DNA from: Holdemania massiliensis AP2 | GTDB lineage: Bacteria > Bacillota_I > Bacilli_A > Erysipelotrichales > Erysipelotrichaceae | Direction: 5' to 3' | Length of the DNA: 46,546 nt | Assembly: GCF_000327285.1 (NCBI RefSeq) | Contig: NZ_HE998569.1 | Location: forward strand, 265,068-311,613 | Program-made: the position numbers and the translations under genes | The notes under the pieces: generated by a model | What the model saw: only the letters and a program-made list of their open reading frames with translations | Database searches by the model: none | What the model was told of the DNA's origin: nothing | Shown here: piece by piece, positions 21,307 through 29,659 of the stretch | Layout of the letters: every line of letters begins with the position of its first letter | Position numbering within the stretch: the first letter of the stretch is position 1

Positions 21307-22749
21307 ATGATGATTGAGAAAAAGTTTGGCGAACACTTTCAATGGGGCGGCGGTTTTGCGGCCAATCAGATGGAAGGCGCTTATCTTGAAGGCGGAAAAG
21401 GTCTATGTCTTGCGGATATCAATGAATTTCTGAGCGATGTAGCAATAGATAAGAAAAATAATGAAGAAATAACGACGGCGTATATTGCAAACGCAGTCAA
21501 AGAGAATTCCAGGAATTTTCCCAAACGCCGGGGAATCGACTTTTATCACCGCTATGCTGAAGATCTGAAACTTCTGGGAAAAGACGGATTAGGATTGAAT
21601 GCTTTCCGGACTTCGATCAACTGGGCGCGGATTTTTCCCAACGGAGATGATGAAAAGCCGAATGAAGAAGGCTTAAGGTTCTATGACCGATTAATTGATG
21701 AGATTCTGGCCAACGGGATGGAACCGATGATCACGATGTCGCACTATGAGATGCCGCTGAACCTGACGCTGAAATACACGGGCTGGTATTCCAAGGAAAC
21801 GATTGGGTTTTTTGAGAAATACGGAAAAGTATTATTGGATCGTTATCATGATAAGGTTAAAAAATGGATCCTAGTTAATCAAATCAATCTGATCACGCAT
21901 GAATCGTTTAATCATCTCGGCATTGCCGAAGATAAGGTGGAAAATCTGGCGGAAGCTAAATATCAGGGGGTCATAAATGAAATGATCGCCTGCGCGGGGA
22001 TTACAGAGTATTCGCATAACCACTATCCGGATGTTGAAATCGGAATGATGCTTTGCGGAGGCCCGGCCTATCCGGCGACCTGCAAGCCGGAAGATGTGCT
22101 TGCAGCTGTGAAGCATAATCAGATGGAATATTTCTACGGCGATGTTCTGCTGCGCGGGAAAATTCCGGGCTATGCTTATCGTTTTTTTGAGGATCATGGA
22201 TTCAACATTGAGGTTTCCAAGGAAGAAGCTGAAAAATTGAAGAACCACTGTGACTTTTTCAGTTTTTCGTACTATTATACGCGGTTGTGCGATCAGCAGC
22301 ATTATGAAAATGGAAACGAGGGTTTTCGGAATCCGGAGCTGCCGGCAAATCCCTGGGGCTGGTCGATCGATCCCCTGGGGCTGCGGACATTTCTGAATCT
22401 GTTTTATGACCGCTATCAATGTCCGATTTATATCACTGAAAATGGCATTGGGTATGCGGACGAGCTGACGGAAGATGGTCAGATTCATGACCCTTACCGC
22501 CCTCAATTTTATCGCCAGCATATTTTGCAGATGAAGGAAGCCCTTGCGGATGGTGTGGATCTGCGCGGATATTATTTCTGGGCGCCGTTGGATATCGTCA
22601 GCTGCTCCTCCAGTGAAATGAGCAAGCGGTATGGTTTTATTTATACTGACATCGACGATGAAGGAAACGGAAGCGGAAAACGGATTCTGAAGGACTCCTA
22701 TGCCTGGGCTAAAAAAGTCATCGCTTCTCAAGGCGAAGATTTAGAATAA
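21307..22749 (+). CDS. GH1 glycosidase with Gln at the acid/base position (thioglucosidase-like)
   Basis: A 480-residue GH1 protein with a complete barrel. Instead of the usual T-x-NE-x-N, residues 188-194 read ILVNQIN: the acid/base Glu is Gln (Q192, codon CAA at 21880-21882). The nucleophile is intact (E378 in ITENGIG) and the C-terminal SSSEMSKRYGF phosphate loop is kept. Plant myrosinases (GH1 thioglucosidases) also have Gln here, because their aglycones leave without protonation. The two other GH1 enzymes nearby keep Glu. Together with the PTS genes just before it and the sulfatase just after, this suggests phospho-thioglucosides such as glucosinolates, or other activated glycosides. Loss of activity or a non-catalytic role is the alternative. 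Confidence 0.88.
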   Translation: MMIEKKFGEHFQWGGGFAANQMEGAYLEGGKGLCLADINEFLSDVAIDKKNNEEITTAYIANAVKENSRNFPKRRGIDFYHRYAEDLKLLGKDGLGLNAFRTSINWARIFPNGDDEKPNEEGLRFYDRLIDEILANGMEPMITMSHYEMPLNLTLKYTGWYSKETIGFFEKYGKVLLDRYHDKVKKWILVNQINLITHESFNHLGIAEDKVENLAEAKYQGVINEMIACAGITEYSHNHYPDVEIGMMLCGGPAYPATCKPEDVLAAVKHNQMEYFYGDVLLRGKIPGYAYRFFEDHGFNIEVSKEEAEKLKNHCDFFSFSYYYTRLCDQQHYENGNEGFRNPELPANPWGWSIDPLGLRTFLNLFYDRYQCPIYITENGIGYADELTEDGQIHDPYRPQFYRQHILQMKEALADGVDLRGYYFWAPLDIVSCSSSEMSKRYGFIYTDIDDEGNGSGKRILKDSYAWAKKVIASQGEDLE

Positions 22750-22779
22750 TTCTTATGATCTTGAATGGGAAAGGAATTT

Positions 22780-24255
22780 ATGGAAAAACGGAAAAATATA
22801 TTGTTTTTTATTGCGGATCAGCTGCGGGCGGACAGCTTGGGATGCATGGGAAATACCGAAGCGGCGACGCCGAATTATGACGCCTTGTCGGAAGAAGGAA
22901 TTCTGTTTGAGAATGCATTCTGTCAGTCGCCGATCTGCGTTCCAAGCCGATGCAGCTTCAATACCGGCTGGTATCCGCATACAAACGGACATCGGACGAT
23001 TCATTATTTCTTGGAAAAAGAAGATCCGAGTATGATGAAGTCGTTAAAAAAGAATGGATATCATGTTTATTTAATGGGAAAGTCGCATTATTTTGATCGC
23101 CAGGATGAGGCGGAAATGGCGGCAACCTGTGATCTGGAATACATTGGCTGTGAGATGAGCACGAATGCGATCCATCGAATCGGGCAGTCGGTATCGAAAG
23201 AAGAAATTTCAGCTAATCCGTATTACTATTCTTTCTATTTTGGAGAAATGTCAAAGGAAGCGGCAGCCAAAACTCAGGATGATCTGGTCATCGAGCGAAC
23301 TTTGGCGATGATTCAAAATCACGAATTAAAAGAACCGTTCTGCCTTTATGTTTCGTTAAACCTTCCGCATCCGCCTTATGAGGTGGAAGAACCTTGGTTT
23401 TCCATGATTGACCGGACATCGATCAAGATTCAGACGCAGCCGATCGAACATCTGAAGGACAAGCCGAGCATTCTTTATCGGATTCGTGAAAATCAGAATC
23501 TAACAAAGTTAACGGAGAAAGATTTTCAGGAGATCAAGGCGACGTATTATGGGATGATTGCGAAATTGGATCATCAGCTTGGCCGTGTTCTCGGGGCTTT
23601 GAAAGAACAGGGCTACTATGAGGATACGCACATTCTTGCCTTTGCAGATCATGGTGATTTTACCGGCGATTATGGCTTGGTGGAAAAAACACAAAATACG
23701 TTTGAAGATTGTCTTGTTCATATTCCATGCATTATTCGTCCTGCTCAGGGCACACCGTTTCAGCCGCGAACGAGTTCATCGCTGGTCGAACTGAACGATT
23801 TGCCGCAGACCGTCGCAGAACTGCTTCACTATGAATTGGATTACACTCAGTTTGGAAAGTCGTTAACCGCTTTGTTTGAAAATGAGATGGAACTGCACGA
23901 GTATGTTTTGAGTGAAGGCGGCCGTATTCAGGGGGAGAAGCAGGCGATGGAAGGCTATACCGGAAAAGCGTCGATCTATTGGCCGCGTCTGGAGGCTCAG
24001 ACGCGCATGCCTGAGCATTCTAAGGCGTTTATGGTTCGCTCTGATCAGTATAAGTATGTTTACCGTTTGTTTGAAAAGGATGAATTTTACGATCTGACAG
24101 CGGATCCTTGGGAAGAAAAGAATGTCGTTGATGATCAGCGATATCGCTTGGAAATTGCGAAGATGAAAGACTGGCTGCTGAAAAAATTAATCGAAACCAC
24201 GGATAACGTGCCGATGAAAACCATGCTTCCAGGAAGAACCTATGGAGAGGAATAG
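22780..24255 (+). CDS. Cytoplasmic S1-family sulfatase
   Basis: This 491-residue arylsulfatase-fold protein has the metal-binding N-terminus FFIADQLRADS, the formylglycine motif C53-V-P-S-R (followed by CSFNTGWYPH), HPPYEVEEPW and the second metal site ADHGDFTGDYG. There is no signal peptide, so it is cytoplasmic and would act on imported substrate, fitting its place 30 bases after the PTS/GH1 genes. The cysteine needs an activating enzyme (anSME or FGE) encoded elsewhere. The ATG at 22780 is preferred over 22765 because GGAAAGGA stands just upstream. Phosphonate monoester hydrolases share this fold and are an alternative. Confidence 0.88.
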   Translation: MEKRKNILFFIADQLRADSLGCMGNTEAATPNYDALSEEGILFENAFCQSPICVPSRCSFNTGWYPHTNGHRTIHYFLEKEDPSMMKSLKKNGYHVYLMGKSHYFDRQDEAEMAATCDLEYIGCEMSTNAIHRIGQSVSKEEISANPYYYSFYFGEMSKEAAAKTQDDLVIERTLAMIQNHELKEPFCLYVSLNLPHPPYEVEEPWFSMIDRTSIKIQTQPIEHLKDKPSILYRIRENQNLTKLTEKDFQEIKATYYGMIAKLDHQLGRVLGALKEQGYYEDTHILAFADHGDFTGDYGLVEKTQNTFEDCLVHIPCIIRPAQGTPFQPRTSSSLVELNDLPQTVAELLHYELDYTQFGKSLTALFENEMELHEYVLSEGGRIQGEKQAMEGYTGKASIYWPRLEAQTRMPEHSKAFMVRSDQYKYVYRLFEKDEFYDLTADPWEEKNVVDDQRYRLEIAKMKDWLLKKLIETTDNVPMKTMLPGRTYGEE

Positions 24256-24359
24256 AGGCTAAACCTCGGATGATTTGATCTTTTCCCTGTGAACAGTGAA
24301 GATATCAGAACAGAATGGTTTTTATTATCCCGCAGGGTATTTGATAAGCAGGTAAAATA

Positions 24360-24394
24360 AGATGGCTTATTGATGAATAGGTCATCTTTTATTT
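24360..24394 (+). terminator. Terminator after the sulfatase
   Basis: AGATGGCTTATT (24360-24371) pairs with AATAGGTCATCT (24376-24387), a 12-bp stem with two G-U pairs and a GATG loop, followed by TTTATTT. It closes the PTS-GH1-sulfatase operon. Confidence 0.75.
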
Positions 24395-24479
24395 CCGATC
24401 ATCGTTTTGATTGATTATGCAGCCCTGTTTTTTTCAAGCCGCCCGCTGTCCAACCTTTTCAAATTACTCAAAGTTGGGG

Positions 24480-24507
24480 TTCACTGTCAAAAAGAGTGTG
24501 CTATAAT
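24480..24507 (+). promoter_or_regulatory. Promoter of the HAD hydrolase gene
   Basis: TTCACT (24480-24485) and TATAAT (24502-24507) are 16 bases apart, 30 bases before the start codon, with AGGGGGAG as ribosome site at 24522-24529. Confidence 0.6.
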
Positions 24508-24536
24508 CTAAATCAAAATGGTAGGGGGAGATAGGT

Positions 24537-25394
24537 GTGGAACGATCGACACGATTGGTGATTTGTGATGTAGACGGGACTTTAGTCGGCAACAATCGAA
24601 TGCTGAGCCCAGCCGCGCGGCAGGTAATTGACCAGCTTCGCCAACAAGGCATATATTTTGGAATAGCTTCAGGCAGACCGGTCAGCGAAGTTGAAACGCT
24701 TTTAGAACGATGGCAGATTCAGGAGCCTTTCGACGTCGTTATCGGGATGAATGGCGCGGAGTTATGGGACGGTATTCATGGGGATTTTTCCGATTACTTT
24801 AAATTGAAACCGGAATGGATCAAAGAAATTATGGAACTGATGGCACCCTTTGATCTGAATGCCTGTATTTACAAGGATGAGGGAATGCTTTGTCAAAGAG
24901 AAGATGAGATGACGCTTCAGTCCGTTCGGCGCAGCGGGAAGAAAATCCAGATAGCGCAGAGCAATGAAGAATTTTATGCGCAGGCTAATGCTAAAATCAT
25001 GTTCAGAACGACACCGGATCGGCTGGACGCGGCTGAAAAATATGCCAAAGAACATCCTTCATCTTTTTATAAAGCTTTCCGAACCGGACCGTTTATTCTT
25101 GAGTTTGCCGATCGGCGGATCTCAAAAGCCTACGCGCTGAAGAAATTTTGTGAAAAGCATCATTTTCAGATGGAGGAAGTATTGGCTTTTGGTGATACTT
25201 CCAACGACAATGAAATGCTCAAGGCCAGCGGATGGGGTGTCTGCTTATGCAACGGCAGTGAAGATACCAAAGCCGCAGCCAATGCCATTACGGAGAAAAG
25301 CAACAATGAAGATGGTTTTGCTTGGTACATGAAGCAGCACTTTTTTAACGGCGGGATCGAGGAAAGTCAATTAAAATACGATCTTCATGGCTGA
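24537..25394 (+). CDS. HAD superfamily hydrolase, Cof type
   Basis: A 285-residue Cof/YkrA-type IIB HAD phosphatase. Motif I is CDVDGTLVG (about residues 9-17), the cap covers about residues 85-195, and motif IV is LAFGDTSNDNEMLKASG (about residues 219-235). The start is a GTG at 24537 with AGGGGGAG upstream; a GTG two bases earlier is out of frame. Such enzymes dephosphorylate sugar phosphates or similar metabolites in the cytoplasm. It has its own promoter, between the glycoside operon and the LicT/PTS leader, so it could relieve sugar-phosphate build-up from either pathway. Confidence 0.88.
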   Translation: MERSTRLVICDVDGTLVGNNRMLSPAARQVIDQLRQQGIYFGIASGRPVSEVETLLERWQIQEPFDVVIGMNGAELWDGIHGDFSDYFKLKPEWIKEIMELMAPFDLNACIYKDEGMLCQREDEMTLQSVRRSGKKIQIAQSNEEFYAQANAKIMFRTTPDRLDAAEKYAKEHPSSFYKAFRTGPFILEFADRRISKAYALKKFCEKHHFQMEEVLAFGDTSNDNEMLKASGWGVCLCNGSEDTKAAANAITEKSNNEDGFAWYMKQHFFNGGIEESQLKYDLHG

Positions 25395-25514
25395 GTCATC
25401 AGTTGGAATTTCCTGATTCTGAGAAAATAAAACTTTGATTAATAACGGTAAAAATGATTACATTCACCTGTATAAAAGGAAGAAAGTGGAATTTAACAAA
25501 ATTTCTGTTCTGTG

Positions 25515-25543
25515 TTGACAACGCTTACATCCTCTGCTAGAAT
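25515..25543 (+). promoter_or_regulatory. Promoter for licT-EIIBC-M81-1
   Basis: Consensus TTGACA (25515-25520) with a 17-base spacer to TAGAAT (25538-25543). Transcription should start near 25550, just before the RAT/terminator leader. The stretch 25395-25514 shows no gene. Confidence 0.85.
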
Positions 25544-25564
25544 GAAATCAACAAGTAAATATTG

Positions 25565-25634
25565 GGACTGTCACTCTTTCGAGGCATAACCTAAATAAGC
25601 GATTATTTTGTGTGTGCCGAGGAAGAGTTTTTTT
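25565..25634 (+). promoter_or_regulatory. LicT-type RAT antiterminator with overlapping terminator (leader 1)
   Basis: The RAT-like element runs from GGACTGTCACT to GGCATAACC (25565-25591). The terminator pairs ACTCTTTCGAGGCA (25573-25586) with TGCCGAGGAAGAGT (25615-25628; two mismatches in the middle and one G-U), followed by a T-run to 25634. The two structures share the same bases, so RNA binding by the antiterminator would block the terminator. The element is close in sequence to leader 2 at 37427-37506. Confidence 0.8.
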
Positions 25635-25751
25635 GTTTGTTGTGCCGGAAAATTTTAAGTTCAGAAGTGAGTTGGAAGATCTGAAACAGAAAGTGAAATC
25701 AACAGTAAGGGAATAACAAAGTACGATTATTTCAGAAAAGGGTAAATGATG

Positions 25752-26570
25752 ATGAAAATTATTAGAAAAATCAATAACAATTACGCTTTAGCACGAAAAC
25801 GCGACGGTGAAGTGGTTGTCGTAGCTGGCCGCGGAATCGGCTTCGGAACCATTCCTCGCTATGTGACCGATGAATCGCAGATTGAAAAAATATACAGCGG
25901 TGTAGACCGAAACTATATCGAACAAATGGGAGAAATGCCGGAGAATATTCTTAAACTCTCAGAAAAAATCGTAGCCTATGCGAAGAAAAATCTGACGAAA
26001 AAGTTTTCTAAAAACTTTGTATTTACACTGGCAGATCACATTGAATTTACGATTGAACGCATTGCACAGAACATGATCTTTGATTTCAAAGGTTATTATG
26101 ACTTTAAATACTTATATCCGCGGGAAGTCGAAATTTCCAAATACGCGATGAAAATGATTGAAGAAGAATTAAAAATCAAGCTTCCTGAATCAGAATTGGG
26201 CGGCTTTGTTATGAATATTGTCAATTCTGAACTGAAGCCATCAGGCAACGATGAAGATGTTAACTTCTCACCGCTGATCAGTCAGATTACAGTCATTATT
26301 GAAAAATATTTCAACCTTGAAATCAACCGCGATTCGTTTAATTATTCCCGGTTTGCAACACACATGATCTATTTGCTGAGACGTTTGAAGGATGGCAAAA
26401 AGACCTCGGATGACAACCGCCGGATTTATGAAAAACTGTTGGAAGAATATCCCGACACCTATCGTTGTGTCGATGAAATCGCCCGTTTCCTTGAACAGAA
26501 CATCCAGTCCAAACTCGATGAAAATGAAATGCTGTACCTGATCCTGCACGTCAACCGCCTTTGTTCTTAG
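25752..26570 (+). CDS. licT-like: BglG/LicT family transcriptional antiterminator
   Basis: A protein of about 272 residues with a CAT RNA-binding domain (about residues 1-55, MKIIRKINNNYALA and GIGFG), PRD1 (about 65-170) and PRD2 (about 180-272). PTS-regulated histidines are present in PRD1 (LADHIEF) and in PRD2 (RFATHMIY, YLILHVNR). The second PRD1 position, usually ALHIVN, reads VMNIVN, so that histidine is Asn, which may alter control. Three ATG codons at 25746, 25749 and 25752 follow AAAAGGG; 25752 is best spaced. It is preceded by its own RAT/terminator leader, so it is autoregulated, and it is co-transcribed with the EIIBC gene whose activity it should sense. Confidence 0.9.
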   Translation: MKIIRKINNNYALARKRDGEVVVVAGRGIGFGTIPRYVTDESQIEKIYSGVDRNYIEQMGEMPENILKLSEKIVAYAKKNLTKKFSKNFVFTLADHIEFTIERIAQNMIFDFKGYYDFKYLYPREVEISKYAMKMIEEELKIKLPESELGGFVMNIVNSELKPSGNDEDVNFSPLISQITVIIEKYFNLEINRDSFNYSRFATHMIYLLRRLKDGKKTSDDNRRIYEKLLEEYPDTYRCVDEIARFLEQNIQSKLDENEMLYLILHVNRLCS

Positions 26571-26648
26571 CCATGGATCCCAGGTCATCAACAGAGTAAG
26601 AGCGCGCCTTATTCCTGTTATGAAATATTGCTAAAGGAGGATTTTGAG

Positions 26649-28040
26649 ATGGGAAAATATGCTGAATTTTCTCAAAAAGTTTTAGAAAACGTCGGGGGAT
26701 TGGACAATATTACCTTTGTTGCCCATTGTGCCACAAGACTACGGATTAGCTATGCCGACGGCAGTAAAATCAACGAAGCAGCGATTAAGGCGCTCCCGGA
26801 ATGTGCGGGAATTGTAAAAAAAGCCAATCAGCTTCAGATTATTATTGGTCCGCAGGTACCGGATGCTTACTACGATTTTCTGGAAGTTTCCGGTTGGAAA
26901 GAAGGCATGAATGAAAATGCCGTCAATGTTCCAAAAGAGAAAAAGTCAATTCTGGATTTGATTGCCGATTTCTTCCCGCCGATCTTCATGCCGATTATGC
27001 CGGCACTGGTCGTTGGCGGTATGGTTTTAGCCATTCGTACATTATGCGTCAACTATTTCGGTCTGGATGTTTCCAGCGGAACAGCCCAATTGTTAACCTG
27101 TTTCTTCAATGCCGGATTTGAATTCCTGCCGATCTACATTGGTTACTCGTATGCGCAGAAACTGAAGCTGCAGCCAATTCTCGGCATGTTCTTGGGCGGG
27201 GTTCTGGTCTGCTCACGTTATCAAAGCGGAGTGGTTACTGATTTTTTAGGACTGCCGATTGAACAGGTCAGCTATTCCTCAACGATTATTCCGGTCATCT
27301 TAGGTACGACATTGATTTACTTCCTGGATAAATACCTGAAGAAAATCATTCCCAACGCCGTTATTTACTTCGTAAAACCAGTAGTAACGATGCTGATTGT
27401 TGTCCCGGTTACATTCTTATGGCTTGGCCCGTTAGGCACATGGCTGAGTACTTACATCGGTTATTTTGTCACCTTCTTAATGGACACGCTGGGTGTCTTT
27501 GCCCTGCCGATCCTGTGTGCACTGTGTCCATACTTCGTCATGTTTGGTGTGGATAAAGCACTTTCCCCACTGGGAATTGAACTGCTTGCTACTTTGGGTT
27601 ACAACAACATCACAGCTCCGCAGAACTTCATTTCCAACATTGGCGTCGGTGCGGTAGCTTTGGCCATCGCCTATTCCGCCGTTGTCCGCAAAGACAAAGT
27701 TAAGCGCGGCATGATCGTGTCCACAGCCATCACAGCGCTGTGCGGCGTTACTGAACCTGCATTCTACGGGTCACTGATCTCACTGAAAGAAGCTTTAATC
27801 GGACATGCGATCGGGACGGTGATCGGCGGCTTTGTCGGTGCCCTGTTTGGCTTAAGAACCTACATTTCCGCTTCCTGCCCAGGCTTCTTAACTTTCCTGT
27901 CATTTATCAATCCGGAAACCGGAAGTCTGCAGATGGTCTGGTATGCAGCGATTACGGCAGCGGTTACGGTTGTAGCCTGCTTTATGGCAACTTCGATTTT
28001 AATCAAGCGTTCCGAAAGCAAGAAAGCGATTGCCGGATAA
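26649..28040 (+). CDS. PTS EIIBC, glucose/beta-glucoside superfamily, without IIA
   Basis: The 463-residue protein has an N-terminal IIB domain with phospho-cysteine C27 in AHCATRLRI, then an EIIC domain with about ten membrane segments (about residues 105-460, including FFPPIFMPIMPALVVGGM and CGVTEPAFYG). It has no C-terminal IIA domain, as in MurP and SacP types, and must use a separate Crr-type IIA; one is encoded at 37517-37972 under a matching RAT leader. ATG 26649 has AAAGGAGG at 26633-26640. The substrate is unknown. Its position directly before six M81 hydrolase genes suggests a sugar carrying an amide or peptide moiety, for example an N-acyl amino sugar or muropeptide-like compound; that is speculative. 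Confidence 0.9.
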   Translation: MGKYAEFSQKVLENVGGLDNITFVAHCATRLRISYADGSKINEAAIKALPECAGIVKKANQLQIIIGPQVPDAYYDFLEVSGWKEGMNENAVNVPKEKKSILDLIADFFPPIFMPIMPALVVGGMVLAIRTLCVNYFGLDVSSGTAQLLTCFFNAGFEFLPIYIGYSYAQKLKLQPILGMFLGGVLVCSRYQSGVVTDFLGLPIEQVSYSSTIIPVILGTTLIYFLDKYLKKIIPNAVIYFVKPVVTMLIVVPVTFLWLGPLGTWLSTYIGYFVTFLMDTLGVFALPILCALCPYFVMFGVDKALSPLGIELLATLGYNNITAPQNFISNIGVGAVALAIAYSAVVRKDKVKRGMIVSTAITALCGVTEPAFYGSLISLKEALIGHAIGTVIGGFVGALFGLRTYISASCPGFLTFLSFINPETGSLQMVWYAAITAAVTVVACFMATSILIKRSESKKAIAG

Positions 28041-28059
28041 ACCAGAAAGAAGGAAAACG

Positions 28060-29502
28060 ATGAAAGTATTAGTCGGACTGTTCAACGCGGAATGCAATGC
28101 GAATATTCCCCTCACCAGTGATTTAAGTGACTTTGATCTGGCGTTTAAAGATCAGGTCATCGAGAAGATGTATGTCCGCGAGATCTACGATCAGGCTGGG
28201 GTGGAGATCATTCCGGCGGTCTATGCCAATGCCGGGGCAACCGGGATTGTGGAAAAATCAGCATTTGAATCAATTGAAAACAGTTTTCTGGCTGTCATTC
28301 AAAAACATCTGCATGAATTGGACGGGATTTATCTGCATCTGCATGGCGCCAGCTATGTGGAAGAGATCGGCAGCGGTGATCATCATCTGTTAAGCATGAT
28401 TCGCCGGCTTGTCGGCCCGTATCTGCCGATTGCGGTTTCTTGTGATCCGCATGGCAATCTGACCCAAGAGTATGCCGAGGCGATTCAGATTCTGCGCAGT
28501 TTTCGGGAATCACCGCATACGGACAACGTTGATACTTATCGAAAAGTTTCGCAGATGCTTTGCGATTTCATCCGTCAACGTCAGACGATTCATTCCGTTT
28601 ACCGCAAACTGCCGTTGATTTTAGGCGGCGAACAGTCGGTATCGGCAGATGAGCCGGTGCGGTCGATCAATCAGTTTATGGATCAGATGGAAGAAGATCC
28701 GCGGATTTTGAGTGCTTCCTGGCATGTCGGCTATCTGCGGCATGATTGTCCGGAAGCGGGCTGCGGCATCGTTGTTGTCCCGAAAACTGAGGCGGATCAG
28801 GCATATGCGGAAACGAAGGCGGATGAGCTGGCCGATTACGTTTGGCAGCGCCGGCGGGAGTTTCATTATACGGGACTCACGGCTCAGCCAGAGGAAGCGC
28901 TGCAGATGGCATTGGATTTCGCAGGCCGTCCGGTGGTTATCACGGACTCCGGAGATAACATGACTTCCGGCGCCGCCGGTTGGAATACCTTTATTTTAAG
29001 ACAATGCCTGGCAATTCCGAATTTAAAGAAAAGCATTCTGTTTGCACCGATTGTCGATCCGAAGGCTTACGCCCATCTGAAAGATCACAAAGTCGGACAG
29101 ACCGAAACAATCGATTTGGGAATGCTGCGTGATGAACTGTCTGAAAGCGTCAGCTTGAAAGTCACAATTCGTCAGTTCAGTCAGATCTGTAAGTTTACCA
29201 ATGGGATTTATGAGCGGGAAATGACTGAATGCGTCCTGGTGCATCTGGAAGGCACAACCATCGATGTGCTGATTGCCAATCTTTCCTACGCCGTGATCAA
29301 CCGTTACCAGCTGGAATATCTGGGTCTGGATTGGCGTCAATATGACATGACCGTCTTGAAGCAAGGCTATATCTTCCCGGATTTCAAAGCCGACGCGCAG
29401 TTCTATGTCATGTCGCTGACCGGCGGGGCAACGCCGCAGGATACAAAGAATATTCCGTTTAAACTGATTCAGCGTCCGATGTATCCGATTGATGAAATTT
29501 AA
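28060..29502 (+). CDS. M81 family metallohydrolase, paralog 1
   Basis: A 480-residue MlrC-like enzyme without a signal peptide. The N-terminal domain holds AECNAN (Glu near residue 9), YLHLHGASYVEEIGSGDHH, and the metal motif D129-P-H131 with H153 in SPHTD. The spacing (D-x-H, then His 22 residues on) equals that of MlrC D167/H169/H191, from memory. The ILGGEQSVSADEPVRSIN block and RHDCPEAGCG follow, and the C-terminal domain has TDSGDNMTSGAAGWNTF. M81 members cleave peptide or amide bonds of small substrates. It follows EIIBC by 19 bases, under the licT leader. ATG 28060 is preferred for its AGAAGGAAA site. It differs from the other paralogs in reading NMTSGAA where most have NTTSGAT. Confidence 0.88.
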   Translation: MKVLVGLFNAECNANIPLTSDLSDFDLAFKDQVIEKMYVREIYDQAGVEIIPAVYANAGATGIVEKSAFESIENSFLAVIQKHLHELDGIYLHLHGASYVEEIGSGDHHLLSMIRRLVGPYLPIAVSCDPHGNLTQEYAEAIQILRSFRESPHTDNVDTYRKVSQMLCDFIRQRQTIHSVYRKLPLILGGEQSVSADEPVRSINQFMDQMEEDPRILSASWHVGYLRHDCPEAGCGIVVVPKTEADQAYAETKADELADYVWQRRREFHYTGLTAQPEEALQMALDFAGRPVVITDSGDNMTSGAAGWNTFILRQCLAIPNLKKSILFAPIVDPKAYAHLKDHKVGQTETIDLGMLRDELSESVSLKVTIRQFSQICKFTNGIYEREMTECVLVHLEGTTIDVLIANLSYAVINRYQLEYLGLDWRQYDMTVLKQGYIFPDFKADAQFYVMSLTGGATPQDTKNIPFKLIQRPMYPIDEI

Positions 29503-29513
29503 CTGAAAGAAAA

Positions 29514-29580
29514 GGCGGCGGTCCTCCCTTTTCCGCTGCCCTTCCTTTCCATCATTCGGATCCGTCACTGCTTCGGATCT
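29514..29580 (+). terminator. Two weak hairpins after M81 paralog 1
   Basis: GGCGGCGG (29514-29521) pairs with CCGCTGCC (29533-29540), and GATCCG (29559-29564) pairs with CGGATC (29574-29579), followed by TTTAAAAAA. Neither has a full T-run; they may form a leaky terminator or processing site. Confidence 0.4.
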
Positions 29581-29587
29581 TTAAAAA

Positions 29588-29624
29588 AGGTTCTGTTGGC
29601 TTCCATGCGAACCGATGAGAACCT
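29588..29624 (+). promoter_or_regulatory. Leader hairpin before M81 paralog 2
   Basis: AGGTTCT (29588-29594) pairs exactly with AGAACCT (29618-29624), with a partial inner stem (TTGG/AACC region). It sits 35 bases upstream of the ATG. No T-run follows, and I see no promoter nearby. It may regulate or stabilise the M81-2 message; the function is unknown. Confidence 0.35.
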
Positions 29625-29659
29625 GTTCACAATTTTGAGCGAATGAAGGAGGGCTTTGT

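Noticed and set aside
21871-22731. 286-codon minus-strand frame opposite the third GH1 gene
   Set aside because: Shadow of a well-supported GH1 gene. The translated sequence is low in complexity and unlike any family.
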